Shown: positions 10,167 through 21,214 of the stretch, in pieces | How the letters are laid out: every line of letters starts with the position of its first letter | Position numbering within the stretch: position 1 is the stretch's first letter | Source: Armigeres subalbatus | Taxonomy: Eukaryota > Arthropoda > Insecta > Diptera > Culicidae | Direction: 5' to 3' | Length of the DNA: 64,000 bases | Assembly: GCF_024139115.2 (NCBI RefSeq) | Contig: NC_085139.1 | Coordinates: forward strand, 74,691,203 to 74,755,202 | Program-made: the position numbers and the translations under genes | Notes under the pieces: generated by a model | Databases searched by the model: none | What the model was told of the DNA's origin: nothing | What the model saw: only the letters and a program-made list of their open reading frames with translations

Positions 10167-12359
10167 ATAATTTTAATTAAATATTTGTAACGGCCTAATA
10201 AGAAAAATATTTAAAATTAGAAAGCATCGTTATGAAAAATAGACATTTGATCCACTTTTTGGAGTTTTATCCCTCTGCGCAGTGTACTGAGAATCGAACT
10301 CAATGTTTCCGAATTTGTAATCATTCGCAGAAGAATCAGACGCCCAAACACAGAACTAGTGCTTTTAAATTAAAACACAAATATCCGAACTGTAATTTTC
10401 CGAAAAGTATTTATCACGAAGACATCCGTAATTATGAATCTTAAAAATATACAATTATAAAATTTTCTTATTAACACTGGATCGGTCTAATAATGCTAAG
10501 TGCGCGAAACGAATCGAGGTAGCCCAAAGAAGCAGTTCCGTCGGTTCGCCATCCGCCCATCCTGGCAAGAAACGGAAAACTTTTTATCGGCAATCAATCT
10601 TTCGACAGTCAACAAGAGAATGAACACCATCGGTCCTCGCTCGCTGGATAGCTGCTAGTGCGGCGCGGGTGGCAACGGCAGCTCTGCTTGGAGAACAGTA
10701 TCGGATGCTGAGATGATGATTTCAACCGACAGCAGCAGCACCGACTTTGAAGGAATTGCACGAGCGTTACAAGTTCTTGCTGTACGTTGTCAGTCTTTGG
10801 TTTAGAGGTTCCTTTAGTCTGTCTCTGAACGTCCGACTTTTATCTAGTGTTGCTGAAAAGATGCTGTGTATTTCAATCTGGTGGTGTGAATTTACGGCAC
10901 CAGCTCTCAAACCGTGCACTACTAAATAGCAGAGGTTGGTGAAATTTCTTCATCTTTATGATGCCAATAGACGAGTGATTTGTAGTTCATGAAATGAGGG
11001 ATGAATGCCGATGGTAGCAGAATTCGGTTTTCAAATTTCTATCTTGAAAAATAACCAGCCGCTCTAATCTATTGTTTTTTTCTTGCTTTATAATATCGTC
11101 TCTTTTGTAAATATGCTGCAACTTGTGTTACAAGCTATATGATATATTGCAGTTTGTGAAAATTTGACCCCGCCACAATGCGAATGTGGTTTGAGATTGT
11201 CACAGTCTAAGCTTGCCTGAACAGGAACAAAAGAGAACATCAAACAAACAAATCAACATCGTAGGAGAGTTGAGGGCGAATGGTCCAAAACTATAAAACA
11301 CTCATTGGTAATTAATACTGCATTTTTGAATTACTTTATAAAACTCTGTGAAATGGATTATAGATAATCATATGTAATTCTTGATGTTTCCATTATGATT
11401 GATTCCTTCAACAGCGTTTCTGTTCGCTGGTCTGGTACTACACGCTTCCCATGATTTCAACCATGCAAAATTTCAGCGAATTTGAATAATTACGCATTTA
11501 CTAGGGATATTCTACCGCTGCAACATCGATACGTTGCATATTAAAAACCTCATTTAGGTGTTTGTATGTTGACATTTTTCTAATGTGCCATATTTGTTCT
11601 TGAATCATTCGAAATACTTGCGGAAGTGCAATGATTGTTACGTTAACCATGAAATCATGGGCATAACGCATTTGAGTGTCGATAGACGTTTGCGATCTTG
11701 ATCATCCTGACATCTGTATGTGTCTATAGCTCGAATTTAGTATGTTGCATTTTACTATTTTAGAATCCAAATTATCGTTGAAAAGGATATTTCATAAAAA
11801 ATTAACCGATTACTTTTGCATTTGATTTTATTTACTTTGTCAGTGGTAATGATAAATCTTGCGAGTTGTCCCATTTCTGAAACGGTTGGAAATAACAAAA
11901 ATCTAGTAAATGAATTGATTGGGGTACATTCTGTACTCTCCTCCCTTTAGAACGAGAAACTGGACGGCAAAGTTGAACCGCATCCTGAGCAGCTTTCTGA
12001 AGGCTTCCAGTTGAGATCCCTTCGTTACCAAACAAGACAGTGCTCGAGTTAGTTCAAAGTTAATTTTCATTCATAATTGATTCCCATTGTTCAACAACTT
12101 GTAAGAGCTGACTAGGACTTCATGGATGCCGTACTTTGTAATCCTCGTAAACGTATTTAACCGGAACCCACTTTAACGATGAAGGCACAAGAATTCGCAC
12201 CCAGTAGAAGAATTAAACATATTCTACCGCCTAAAAAATTATCACTGTTATAAGTAGTTGATCGGCAGTGTCGCAATGCGAAACCACCCACAAAGCTCAG
12301 CCACCATCATCATAATCGCTTATCTTCTCCACTGCCGCCGATGACGTTGGTTCACTCAC
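10167..12359. other. Mostly unique sequence beside a coding exon
   Basis: No transposon ends were found. 10500-10740 is richer in G+C and CpG than its surroundings and could be a 5' UTR or regulatory stretch; TCAGTCTT at about 10789 resembles an insect initiator. On the minus strand it directly follows the exon at 12360-12663 and so is probably intron or downstream gene sequence. A short frame at 11835-12035 (minus), ending just before AATAAA, is a weak candidate for a terminal exon, but its upstream border lacks a good acceptor in the right phase. Confidence 0.35.
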
Positions 12360-12663
12360 CTGAAAATCGAAATTTCCATATTCATCGCCGGTGGTGATAT
12401 CGGTTGGGGTTTCCTCCAGTGCGACACATTCGTCCCACTTGGCACTGAACCGGGGCGGATGGCTTCCTGCGCCGCCGCCACCACCACCACCATCCCCGCC
12501 ACCGTCCGGGTAGCCTCCGCTGTCCGATGGTTCCGATCCGAGACCGGGTGGTCGATCCTTGCTGTTGATCGAATTGAGATTGTTCCGCAGCCAACTGTGC
12601 CACGATTGATTTGCATTCGGATTGCCGCCTCCGGCATGGTGCGAATCGTGAATGTTGCTTAAT
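12360..12663 (-). CDS. Internal coding exon of an unidentified host gene
   Basis: On the minus strand a T-rich tract ending TTTTTTGCCAG precedes base 12663 and CAG|GTGAGT follows base 12360, a near-perfect acceptor and donor pair. The 304-base exon is open in one frame across both borders; its first base completes a codon and it ends in phase 0 after Gln. The product includes HDSHHAGGG, SWHSWLRNNLNSINSKDRPP, a glycine run (DGGGDGGGGGGGAG), KWDECVALEETPTDITTGDE and GNFDFQ. It is polar, acidic towards the end and probably partly disordered, with no enzyme motif that I recognise. Codon-like composition and absence of repeats set it apart from its surroundings. Other exons lie outside the window or were not recognised. 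The family is unknown. Confidence 0.68.
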
Positions 12664-13581
12664 CTGGCAAAAAATAAAGAGAAAGAAAATGGAAGCGAAC
12701 TAAGATTAGAATGCACGATGGAGAGGAGATTCGTCGAAAAAAGGGGTCAATGCAATGCAGATTTTTCGAAACGACGGTTCTCGTTTATAAGACGCTTATA
12801 AATTGACTTTCTGGCATGAGAAAGTTCAAGCTGAAAATAAACGGTGGCGCTGGTTTGATTAAATACATTGCTCCAAAACGGTATGCAAATATGCAAAAAT
12901 ATGCATTAGTAAAACTTTAATGCTAATTTGAATTTGCTACAATCTTAAGCCTTAAATATCCTTCCTTGCGCTGAATGTACTGTATACAAATAGGAGTCAC
13001 AGTTGAGTTTGAAATCTCAATATACTTATTTTATTCTTATTCAGAAACTAAGGCCAATGTGCCCTGTGAAGGAGTACGCAGTAGTTAGACAGATCAATTT
13101 ATTGATAGTTGATGTACACTATACGTATGATTCACAGAAATGTGCTACGTCTAGTCTGATAATAATCAATTTATTCATTTTCAGTAATTCAGAAATTCAT
13201 TTGCTTGTACATCATAGATGTTACAAGTATGCATGGTTACAATCAATTCGATCGAATTGGCTTATAAAGATCATAAAAAAGTTTGATATTACCGAAATGT
13301 TTTTTTTGTCTGCCGTATTCTGTTAAACTAACATGTCAGACTTTTCGCTGATACATACATATTAGTATTAAAGAAAAGTTACATCTGGGATTAAAATAAA
13401 AGATGTTGCATATGCTTTTATGACATCCACACACACGTTCATAGGGTAAGCTTCCACTTGGTGTGTGATACTCTGATTGAAATGATTTAACTAGTTATCT
13501 AAGACATGCATACATGCATTGACCTTGTCTTATCTTGTATTATTGTCGCAGTCGAATCTTTGACTTTTCTAAGGTTGATAG
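12664..13581. other. Probable intron sequence with a LINE 3'-end scrap
   Basis: AT-rich and mostly featureless. At about 13035-13065 the string AAACTAAGGCCAATGTGCCC resembles the extreme 3' end of the RTE-like element (ACTAAGGCCGGAGTGGCC at 1936), in the same minus orientation, so a tiny LINE tail may be present. The remainder may be the intron upstream of the exon at 12360-12663. Confidence 0.4.
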
Positions 13582-14010
13582 TACAGTCCCTTCCCGGTTT
13601 TGGCAACACGACCGGATTTTAATGTTGCCAAAATGGGGATGTTGCCAAAAACGGGAAAAAGTTTCATACAAAATTTCATTTTTTTTGTTTGCATGATTGA
13701 AGCTAAATACTTAGAATATGTACTACAAAGTATGTGGAGTGTGTTTAGGTGATGCACGTGCATCATAATTGTCATTTTTGCGATATTATTCATAACTTGG
13801 AGATTGTAGCTCAAACAAAATTAAAACAAGCTCAAGAATGGTAATCAAAACATAATGTAACTAATTAGCCAATTTAATAATACAAATTTAATAATAAATA
13901 ATATTTGAAATTAACAATAGCGTCGGCCATGTCCTTACAAAAAAAAAGTAGTAATAGAAAACGTTTCTACAGTAGTCCATTGAAGTGCTGACTTCAATCT
14001 GACATCATCT

Positions 14011-14272
14011 TCTCTATATAATAAAAATGAAATGGTCTGTGTTCGTATCCGCATAACTCGAAAACGGCTGGATGGATTTTCTCCATTCCTTGAGCAAATA
14101 TGTCCGTTCGTTTCCGAAGGGTTTATATGATATTTTCTCATGCGAAAATCACGAGTAAGGTTGAGCAAATCGTGAAAGACTAAAATAAAGATTCGTATGT
14201 AGATTTTGCATGGGCAGTTCACAACGTGCATTTTCGCCTACTATGCAGGACAACGACTGCAGGGTCAACTAG
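14011..14272 (+). mobile_element. Non-autonomous Helitron, 262 bp
   Basis: The 5' end is TCTCTATATAATAAAAATG followed by AAATGGTCTGTGTTCG, typical of insect Helitrons. The 3' end is CTAG, 11 bases after a small hairpin (TGCAG, eight-base loop, CTGCA). Helitrons move by rolling-circle replication, start with TC, end with CTRR and make no target duplication; all of this fits. It has no coding capacity and lies inside the pogo-like shell, so it is probably younger than that shell. Confidence 0.85.
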
Positions 14273-14810
14273 TTTCATATAAATTTTAGTCCACCGAAAA
14301 TGCTTGTTTTATATAAATCAAATAGCGATCCGACGGATACAAGATGACTAAATGTGCTACAAATTTCGGATTCTTATATAATGGATTTTTATGGAGGCAT
14401 ACTTTCTTGTGGTCGGTGTGATTAGGAGTAAAGTTCTGTGCACAATTTTCGCTGACATTATGTAAAAAACGAACGCAAGGCATAAGACCGTCCATTGTTT
14501 TAGAAAATGGTAACGGAAATCTCCATTCTGCACATTGCTCAAGCGTATCCAATGTAGTGTGAGTATGGGTTAACTACACTCGACTCACTAAAACCAAATC
14601 CCTTTGCACTAGTCGGTCTCCTAGCACTCAACCCAGGAATATTTCAGGCGGCAATGATTGATCCATGCGCAATATGTGCACCTCGCACTACGAGTGATAG
14701 TGTGGCCAAGTGGAAGCTGGAAGACCATGTGCGGCATGCCACCTTCGACACTCGATAGAAGTCAACCTACTGGTGCTCGCTGCAGCTCATCGTACTCCAG
14801 ATCTCCATGC

Positions 14811-15182
14811 TAGTGATTAACACGTTGAAGACGATGTAGGCTCAAGAGAAGACAACGGCTATTCGACAAAAAACAAGGTGGTTGAAGAATTCGTGTACTT
14901 GGGCTCACTTGATCTCCGATAACGATATCAGCAGACAAATTCGGAGACGCAACGTGGCAGGAAAGCGTACGTACGAAATCTGGATAATGCTTGTGGAGGA
15001 CCAACGAGCACTTGGAGTAAAAATGGTTCTCTACAGCGATCCTTAGGTAGATCGACCAGGTAGAAGACGATTTACGGACCCTCCGTAGACTGCGTGACTG
15101 GTAACATACAGCAGTAGACGGAGACGACTGTTACGTACTGCAGAGGCCCCTCCAGCATTAGGCTGAATATATAATAATAAAA
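14811..15182 (+). mobile_element. RTE-like 3' fragment with internal deletions
   Basis: Pieces collinear with the LINE at 1919-5165 follow one another: ATTAACACGTTGAAGACG, GTGGTTGAAGAATTCGTGTA, TTGTGGAGGACCAACGAGC, GACGATTTACGGACCCTCC, and an end in TTAGGCTGAATATATAATAA. Several stretches are missing between them, so no frame survives. It lies within the pogo-like shell. Confidence 0.75.
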
Positions 15183-16440
15183 CCACAAGTAACGCATCAC
15201 TCGCCTATTGAAGCAGCTATACTTACACCAGCGATCTCATGGAAACTTCACAGGAGGTACTACACTTCTGATACTTCGCCATCACAAACATAACACACGA
15301 GAGCAGGCATTGGAAATGTGAGTGAGCATTGTGAGCATTGATCTTTTGCAAGCTATGCTACATCCATAGCCAATGAGTGAACTGCCTCACTCAGATGGAT
15401 GTCAAACAATGAGTAGGAGCGATCGTTGCTGTGATAAACAGTGAGCAACACCGTCTAACAAGCCGTGGTGAGGTATCCATGTAAGCAACGATTTTTGCAT
15501 TCGTACCCCGCTTGCTCTAGTACAATGAACCCAAAAAAATCAAACCACATCATGTGTTCTCCTTTATTTGCCCTTCTTTCAAGGTGATAAGATAGTCGAG
15601 AGAAGTATCAACGCCTCCCTCCTTCAGTGTACTAGAGTTCCTGACTCATGGAGGTCTTCATTTTTAGAATGCTTGAATGACTTCTTCTATCAGCGCACCG
15701 GAACGATGCTCATTTTTGTGTTACCAAGTGATTTGCTTCACTCAATCAGCTTCCATTGGTGAGCGTTGAAGATCAATAAACGATGAATCATCGAACATTC
15801 AATTTCAAAGATCTTAGGAAGCTCATAACTTGCCCCACGGCAGAGCATCAAGTAGGCTTAGATTAACCCGATTTTTTCTCATGATCTGATTTAAGTCAAC
15901 GCCTGCTCGAGAGCCTTACGGTAACATGTTACCTAACTTTTACCATTACTATTGAACTGTTGGCAAACATGCTGGAATCAAAAGGCTCGTTATGCCATTG
16001 ACACATGCAATTGATTTAGAAAATCGAATATGCCAATCACTAGCAATTAAACCCACGGGGGTTGCTTGTTCCTGAATCACTCATGTAGTATCGGTTGCAT
16101 TGTGATGTAAAATGGCGGACTTCGCTTTATAGGTGTTGTATAGGTGTTAGTCAGCTTATCGACGACAAAATCAAGCCAAAAAATACGACATTCTACGGTG
16201 GACTGGTTAGATTAGGGTAATGTGAATAGGGACATGGAAAACGTGAATAAAAAGAGCAGAAAAGTTTCAATAGACATTGTTTGCAATGAGCGGTAATACG
16301 AGTGGTGGTTCATTATTTCAGTGAAAGTGTCCACTATTCGTACAGAGCCCAGAGTACGCATATAAACCTTAATGACATTAACTTTTGGTTTTGTTTATAG
16401 TATTACATAATTATAAAAAGGTTTTAGCTCTAAAAAGTAA
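15183..16440. other. Unassigned interior of the pogo-like shell
   Basis: No transposase, repeat or exon was recognised. A 64-codon frame at 15568-15762 has no motif. This part may descend from the original element or from later insertions too decayed to name. Confidence 0.35.
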
Positions 16441-16561
16441 AAAAAAAAAATATTTTCGAGGTTGTTGCCAAAATCGGGAAGAAAATGTTGCCAAAAACGG
16501 GTGTTGCCAAAATCGGGGGTAGACAAAAACGGGTGTTGCCAAAATCGGGATGGGACTGTAT

Positions 16562-17970
16562 AATACTTACTTCTTAGGTAAGTGGGTTGGGACAGACCTT
16601 TGCTATCTTGGTAACTCCTGATCGATAAGCACCAATGGAGAATCAGACACCATACAAAAATCTGCAACACGTACTTCTCAGGCTCGCTTAGGTAGTCACC
16701 AGAGAAAATTCAATCACTTGCATAACAACACAAAGCACACTGAACTGTGTTCAAGGTTCAGAACTAAGAACACCAAGGAACGATCTTGGCTTATGTTCTG
16801 TTAAGAGCCGGCGAACTATGCAATATGGATCAGAACTAGACAGAATAGGGTAGCAAATAAATTACACTGCACAGCTCTGCCGTCATACACATATTTGTCC
16901 CATGTTTGCTGGGATTCCTATGTACATGGGACAAATATGCGTATAACGGCAGAGCTATAGGCTTGCATTTTAGATAATTCATTCTAATTTTCTTTGTATT
17001 TTTCAATTCTCTTGGGTAAATTTATAGTTCCCCTAGTAATTGCATGCACAGAACTCGTTGCGGCCAAAGCGTCGTTGGTCAATATGATGCTGGTGCACCG
17101 TGACGGGAATAGCTACAGATGACAGCGCTGGGATGGACAGTCGGTGGTTTGCACCAAACCACTCAAAGGGTTTAGGCGGCAGTTCAGCTTGTGTAGCGTA
17201 GGACCTGAAGTTTCACTAAAAGGCCCAGGGAATGGTTCAGATAAGTTTCCTTAACGTTTTGCTACACTCGCGGCATACTGTAGAATTATTATTTGCACCA
17301 CACTTTACCACTCGATCGAGCAATTAGAAAAGAAAACTGTTTCGTGTGGAATCCTAAACCGTAGCTGATCCTTGGGGATCCGTAGCTGTCAGCTAGCTCA
17401 ACTATGTAACAAAACTTTCATACTGGTCACGACACCACTTATGTGTACAATTGGTAAGTAACGGTAGTACAATGTACGAAAGACGGTGACTAACACAGTG
17501 GAAACTAAACCTGACGATGACTCGAACCAGCAACGATACATTCCACAATAAATCATTCACAATCATACAAAAAAAAACGCATTTTATTATATTTTATTAT
17601 GATATTTTATTATGATGGAGAAATAACCATCTTCCTTCTATCTTCATCCCCAATATCATCAATCTTGATGTGGCCGTCCTGCACTGTATGTGCTGCGGCG
17701 ACGCTAAACGACAACAAAACGAAACACATTCGCTGCATCCTAGATCAGTAGCGTTCGTACTATTCACCTTTTCAGTCCCGTCGGATTTACTCATGGACAA
17801 TCGCCATCCAAATACCTTTATCCTTCCCCAGAATTTTCATCCACTGCGTGCGCTTCCCTACAAATGCTGAAGACCCTGCCACACGATCAATTGGGCTTTG
17901 TGCGACTCTGCCGCGATATTTGCTCTCTGAGCAGTTTTACTTTTGCTCCTATTCTTTCGGACGGCGGCAC
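16562..17970. other. Unassigned sequence with one hairpin element
   Basis: Apart from the hairpin at 16873-16956 nothing is recognised with confidence. From about 17640 upward it may be a continuation of the BEL/Pao fragment, but I could not assign the peptides there. Confidence 0.35.
16873..16956. mobile_element. Short hairpin MITE, 84 bp
   Basis: The left arm AGCTCTGCCGTCATACACAT and right arm ATGCGTATAACGGCAGAGCT are near-perfect complements, and the match continues through ATTTGTCCCATG / CATGGGACAAAT. A related, more diverged hairpin lies at 28203-28293. Two similar stem-loops at separate sites suggest a tiny mobile element rather than a chance palindrome. Confidence 0.65.
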
Positions 17971-17975
17971 CTGTG

Positions 17976-18117
17976 CTGCCGTAATCTGAAAAAGTGACGT
18001 ATACGCCATTTTACAAAAATGGTGTTAACGAGTACTACTCATCGAGCTCTTTAACAGAAAAATGGAAAACATGCATGTTGTAAAATGGCTGTTACGTCAC
18101 TTCTCCAGATTACGGCA
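17976..18117. mobile_element. CTGCCGTAATC MITE, copy 1
   Basis: The ends are inverted repeats: CTGCCGTAATCTGAAAAAGT on the left and, read inward from the right, TGCCGTAATCTGGAGAAGT. The interior includes TTAACGAGTACTACTCATCG. A second copy of nearly the same length and sequence is at 57551-57692. Flanks CTGTG (17971-17975) and GTGTG (18118-18122) agree at four of five positions, and the other copy has an exact 5-bp duplication. It sits inside the BEL/Pao fragment, splitting the protease region. Confidence 0.78.
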
Positions 18118-18122
18118 GTGTG

Positions 18123-18464
18123 GAGATGCCATCCAAGTGATCGAAATTTTGAAAATCTTCTGCCTTGACTTGCTGGGAGGGAAGCTGTAACTTCTGGACT
18201 GTCCGAATATCGAATAGACAACTTCTGAAATTTAGATCTTCACAATTTTCGATTGTGGCTCCTTCTTGGAAGAACGGCAGTCCAATACATTAGCAGCGAT
18301 TGAATCGGTCCATCTGCTCGTAACGATTTCACCAGATTCCCGCTCACCAAGGTTACAGCTGATCTTTTGTCGGTCAAAGCTAGGATATCGACTTTTCTCC
18401 ATCGGTTGTAAAGGGTCACTGTAGCCATTCGGAAGAACAGTGTTGAATTTAGTTGACGATGACT
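18123..18464 (-). pseudogene. BEL/Pao retropepsin-region fragment
   Basis: The minus-strand peptide includes ATVTLYNRWRKVDILALTDK, then RSAVTLVSGNLVKSLRADGP, resembling the aspartic protease region of BEL/Pao polyproteins. A downstream piece, LPSQQVKAEDFQNFDHLDGI, follows in another frame just before the MITE at 18117. In an active element the protease would cut the Gag-Pol polyprotein inside the particle. The active-site region looks altered (LTDKRSAVTL) and the frame is broken, so it is dead. Confidence 0.58.
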
Positions 18465-18631
18465 TTTTTTTTTTTTTTTTAAACTTTATTGAAGTGATTT
18501 TTAAAAATTAGAGTTCATCACTAATAAAATTCATTGGTATTAACCAAAAAATGAGAGTCAAGACGAGCATCGAACATAGACCCTCTGAGTGAGAGCCTAA
18601 AGCGTTACTCTTTAGCTATCTTCGCTTCTTA
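18465..18631 (-). mobile_element. tRNA-derived SINE with 12-bp target duplication
   Basis: TTGACGATGACT occurs exactly at 18453-18464 and 18632-18643. Between the copies, the minus strand starts with an A-box-like TAGCTAAAGAG, then a B-box-like TGTTCGATGCTC, and ends in a long poly-A (T run at 18465-18480 on plus). This is the signature of target-primed retroposition by a LINE. A related fragment lies at 29735-29820 and a related 3' tail at 32279-32345. The host site is a BEL/Pao fragment. Confidence 0.85.
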
Positions 18632-18643
18632 TTGACGATGACT

Positions 18644-19490
18644 GTGGCATTGAACCTCCAGCGTTTTACAATCTGACCCAGGTCCACTGTGCAGCAAATG
18701 ATTGTGAAATTCTGGACAACCTTCTACCGTACAACGCTTCCTTATACGACATGGCCGCTCCCCGTGATCGTACATGCAATACGGACACAGATCCAGCAGC
18801 TCTACCATCTTCCACCGTCTTCCACCGATACTTTGCTACACGAACTCCGGACAAAGTCGCCCGAAATGTCCTGATTTTCGCAACACGGAATATTCCACCT
18901 CCCGATAACGGGGTTGAAACGATTGCTCCGGTATCCTCGATGTCTTAAGTATGTCTTAGACATGGTCGACTGCTCTCAGAAATTTTTTTCTCTGTCTGTT
19001 CCTTGGAAGAATCTTTTTACTTTCAGCTAATTGTTTTTCTTGGCCTTTTCTTGTACCTTCGTCTTTTCAAAGGTAGCTTCAAGCGCCTTTTCCAAAAATC
19101 CTACCATAAAGCCCTCAAGCTATGAGTGCATTCTTCAACGGCACTCCCAAACTCTATCACAGAATCTAGGCTTTCAGCGTTCGGTCCTTCCAATTCCTGG
19201 ATCTTGTTAGCCAATCTTGTTGATAGAATTCGGAAGATGGATTCCGTAGCTTCTCAATGATCAATGGTATATTTTAAGGTAGAAGAAGGCGGTTTCGTTC
19301 ACCAACCCACTTGAGATCGTTTTCTTGCATCTGGAGGATGTAACAACAATACTGGTCACTATAGTGACCAGATACGATGTGACGGACGCTGCCATCTACT
19401 TTTGTCCTCTGGGTTGCATCATAAAACACAAGAGAGCCACGTGTGGGCTTCCCACCCGCCGCCATTAAGATCGATACCGACGCCATCGTA
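18644..19490 (-). pseudogene. BEL/Pao Gag fragment with zinc-binding motifs
   Basis: Near 18720-18830 the minus strand reads LCPYCMYDHGERPC and then RCTVEGCPEFHNHLLH, two Cys/His clusters spaced C-x2-C-x3-H-x4-C and C-x4-C-x3-H. This arrangement is usual at the Gag-protease junction of BEL/Pao elements, where it binds RNA. Farther upstream, at 19274-19486, a 70-codon frame (MASVSILMAAGGKPTRGSLV...) may be part of the same Gag, but I could not confirm this. No LTRs were found. Confidence 0.55.
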
Positions 19491-19502
19491 TTTTCTGTGA
19501 AG

Positions 19503-19545
19503 GGTCGTTCAAAAATGATGTCACAGGTTTTAGGGGGGGTGGTGG
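19503..19545. mobile_element. Solo end of the GGGTCGTTCAA MITE family
   Basis: GGGTCGTTCAAAAATGATG then TCACAGGTTTTAGGGGGGG matches the end of the complete MITE at 23683-23834. Its opposite end is not seen nearby, so this is probably a truncated copy. Confidence 0.5.
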
Positions 19546-20045
19546 TCCATTCTGCTTCTGTTCATTACATACAGCTACGTCATCTTTGCGTACAACCCGA
19601 TTGACTTGCAGCTTTGAGCTTTAATTGAACTTAGAATTTATTGATTTTTTTAAAATCCATTTTAAAGTATTAGAAAAATAATTTGGTGTGGCATATGGAG
19701 GCACCGCCCTAAGGTCGTATCTGGCTTGGCAGACAAGTGGACACACCCTGTTGCAGGACGGGGTTGTTACCACACTGACTGAGGATGCGGTGTGACTGGA
19801 GAAGAAAGAGTTGGTTTTAGTGGGTCGGGAGTGTTTATCCCAATCCCATCCTACCGGTGTTCGTCTCCCCAGGTGTCTAATGGCAGATTTACGTTACCAT
19901 CTATAAATAAAAAAAGAAGAAAGATCCAATACCTACGTTTCCACGGCTCTGACAAGGACAATTGACAAGTCCTTGTAAGTAAAGAGTTGTGTACTTAGCT
20001 GGTAGTGACATCAGCTAGAGTGAGGCGGTGCGTCCTGTGAGGTCT
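19546..20045. other. Unassigned, possibly LINE 5' sequence
   Basis: The stretch 19690-19900 (GGCACCGCCCTAAGGTCG, GCAGGACGGGG, TCCCATCCTACCGG) is GC-richer than its surroundings and leads into the RTE-like 5' segment at 20046. It might belong to the untranslated leader of such an element. No motif proves it. Confidence 0.3.
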
Positions 20046-20176
20046 GCCTAGGATGTGTTGTTGGGTTTGGCAGTGTATTCTGTTGAACTTCTATAAAGAG
20101 CTGCATGTATTCACAAAGGTGGGCCCTACTATAGCAACAGTGTGCCGGAAAAAAGCGCGCAAGACTAGTCCTGGTG
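20046..20176 (+). mobile_element. RTE-like 5' segment
   Basis: It is collinear with the 5' region of the LINE at 1919-5165 (minus strand, about 5135-5005). Shared strings include TGCCTAGGATGTG, CTATAAAGAGCTGCATGTAT against CTATAAAAAGCTGCATGTAT, CAGTGTGCCGG against CCGTGTGCCGC, and AGTCCTG. It is in the same orientation as the 3' end at 21215-21690, with the minisatellite between them. Confidence 0.65.
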
Positions 20177-20196
20177 TAGGAGGCAACTTAAACCAA

Positions 20197-20824
20197 AGGA
20201 AAGGAGGCTTCCGAGCCTCATGAAAGGAGGCTTCCGAGCCTCTTGAAAGGAGGCTTCCGTGCCTCTTGAAAGGAGGCTTCCGAGCCTCTTGAAAGAAGGC
20301 TTCCGAGCCTCTTGAAAGGAGGCTTCCGAGCCTCTTGAAAGGAGGCTTCCGAGCCTCTTGAAAGGAGGCTTCCGAGCCTCTTGAAAGGAGGCTTCCGGGC
20401 CTCTTGAAAGGAGGCTTCCAGGCCTCTTGAAAGGAGGCTTCTGAGCCTCTTGAAAGGAGGCTTCCAGGCCTCTTGAAAGGAGGCTTCCGAGCCTCTTGAA
20501 AGGGAGGCTTCTGAGCCTCTTGAAAGGAGGCTTCTGAGCCTCTTGAAAGGAGGCTTCCGAGCCTCTTGAAAGGAGGCTTCCGAGCCTCTTGAAAGGAGGC
20601 TTCCGAGCCTCTTGAAAGGAGGCTTCCGAGCCTCTTGAAAGGAGGCTTCCGAGCCTCTTGAAAGGAGGCTTCCGAGCCTCTTGAAGGGAGGCTTTCGAGC
20701 CTCTTGAAGGAGGCTTTCGAGCCTCTTGAAGGAGGCTTTCGAGCCTCTTGAAGGAGGCTTCCGAGCTTTTTGAAATTGAGCCTCCAAGCTTATTAAAAAA
20801 GAAGCTTCGGAGCCTCTTGCAAGG
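20197..20824. repeat. 23-bp hairpin minisatellite, about 27 copies
   Basis: The unit is GAAAGGAGGCTTCCGAGCCT plus CTT, repeated almost without interruption and decaying at the right end. Each unit contains GAGGCT-TCCG-AGCCTC, a 6-bp stem with a 4-base loop; variants TCTG and TCCAG mostly keep the stem. Because 23 is not a multiple of 3, all frames cycle, and the resulting 203-codon minus-strand frame is a by-product. Decayed units recur at 21863-22012. Confidence 0.92.
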
Positions 20825-21214
20825 AACACACTTATAATAAATCGCCGAATTCGGTAAAATTTTACCGAAATCTCAACAGCAGAACTGTTCGGTAAATAAT
20901 TTTACTGATTTTCGGTGATTTTGACAGTTGAACAATGGAAAAAGTTTGGGGCTTTTAAAACCTGGCTCCCAGGCTTCATAAAATGCCCGCATGATTACAA
21001 ACTGTAAATGGATATTTTCCCGTGCGTTCGGCCACAGTATCCTTTACTGTTGACAACTGTAAATAAACAATCTCATGTAAAGTTTCAACAGTTTGAGGTA
21101 CCGTTATTTGACAAATAACAGTATGTTGAATGGGTTGTTAAGTTATGTCACCATAAAAAATCGGCCGTTTCGCGTGCAAAATTTTCGCTCGACAGTATGA
21201 TAAAATGTTGACAT
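20825..21214. other. Spacer with ACCGAA/TTCGGT palindromes
   Basis: Near 20849-20870 AATTCGGTAAAATTTTACCG forms most of a palindrome, and TTCGGTAAATAATTTTACTG with TTTTCGGTGATTTT follow. This may be the end of a MITE. The rest is AT-rich and unassigned. Confidence 0.4.

Larger units (their letters stand above)
13584..16558. mobile_element. TA-flanked pogo-like transposon shell, 2975 bp
   Basis: The ends are CAGTCCCTTCCCGGTTTTGG on the left and, read inward from the right, CAGTCCCATCCCGATTTTGG. Both lie directly against TA (13582-13583 and 16559-16560), the duplication made by Tc1/mariner/pogo transposases; CAGT starts are common in pogo/Tigger. Copies of GTTGCCAAAA follow inside both ends as a subterminal array, denser on the right. 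No transposase frame was recognised, and the interior holds a Helitron and an RTE fragment. It could also be two separate ends of one family, but TA borders and opposite orientation favour one shell. Confidence 0.7.

Noticed and set aside
11832..12035. Terminal exon of the gene with the exon at 12360-12663
   Set aside because: The frame ends neatly before AATAAA, but it starts from TTG, a stop lies just upstream, and no acceptor gives the phase 0 needed after the donor at 12360.
20218..20829. A 203-codon minus-strand frame with repeated Ser-Leu-Gly motifs
   Set aside because: It is the translation of a 23-bp tandem repeat that cycles through all frames; it has no start context or splice signals.
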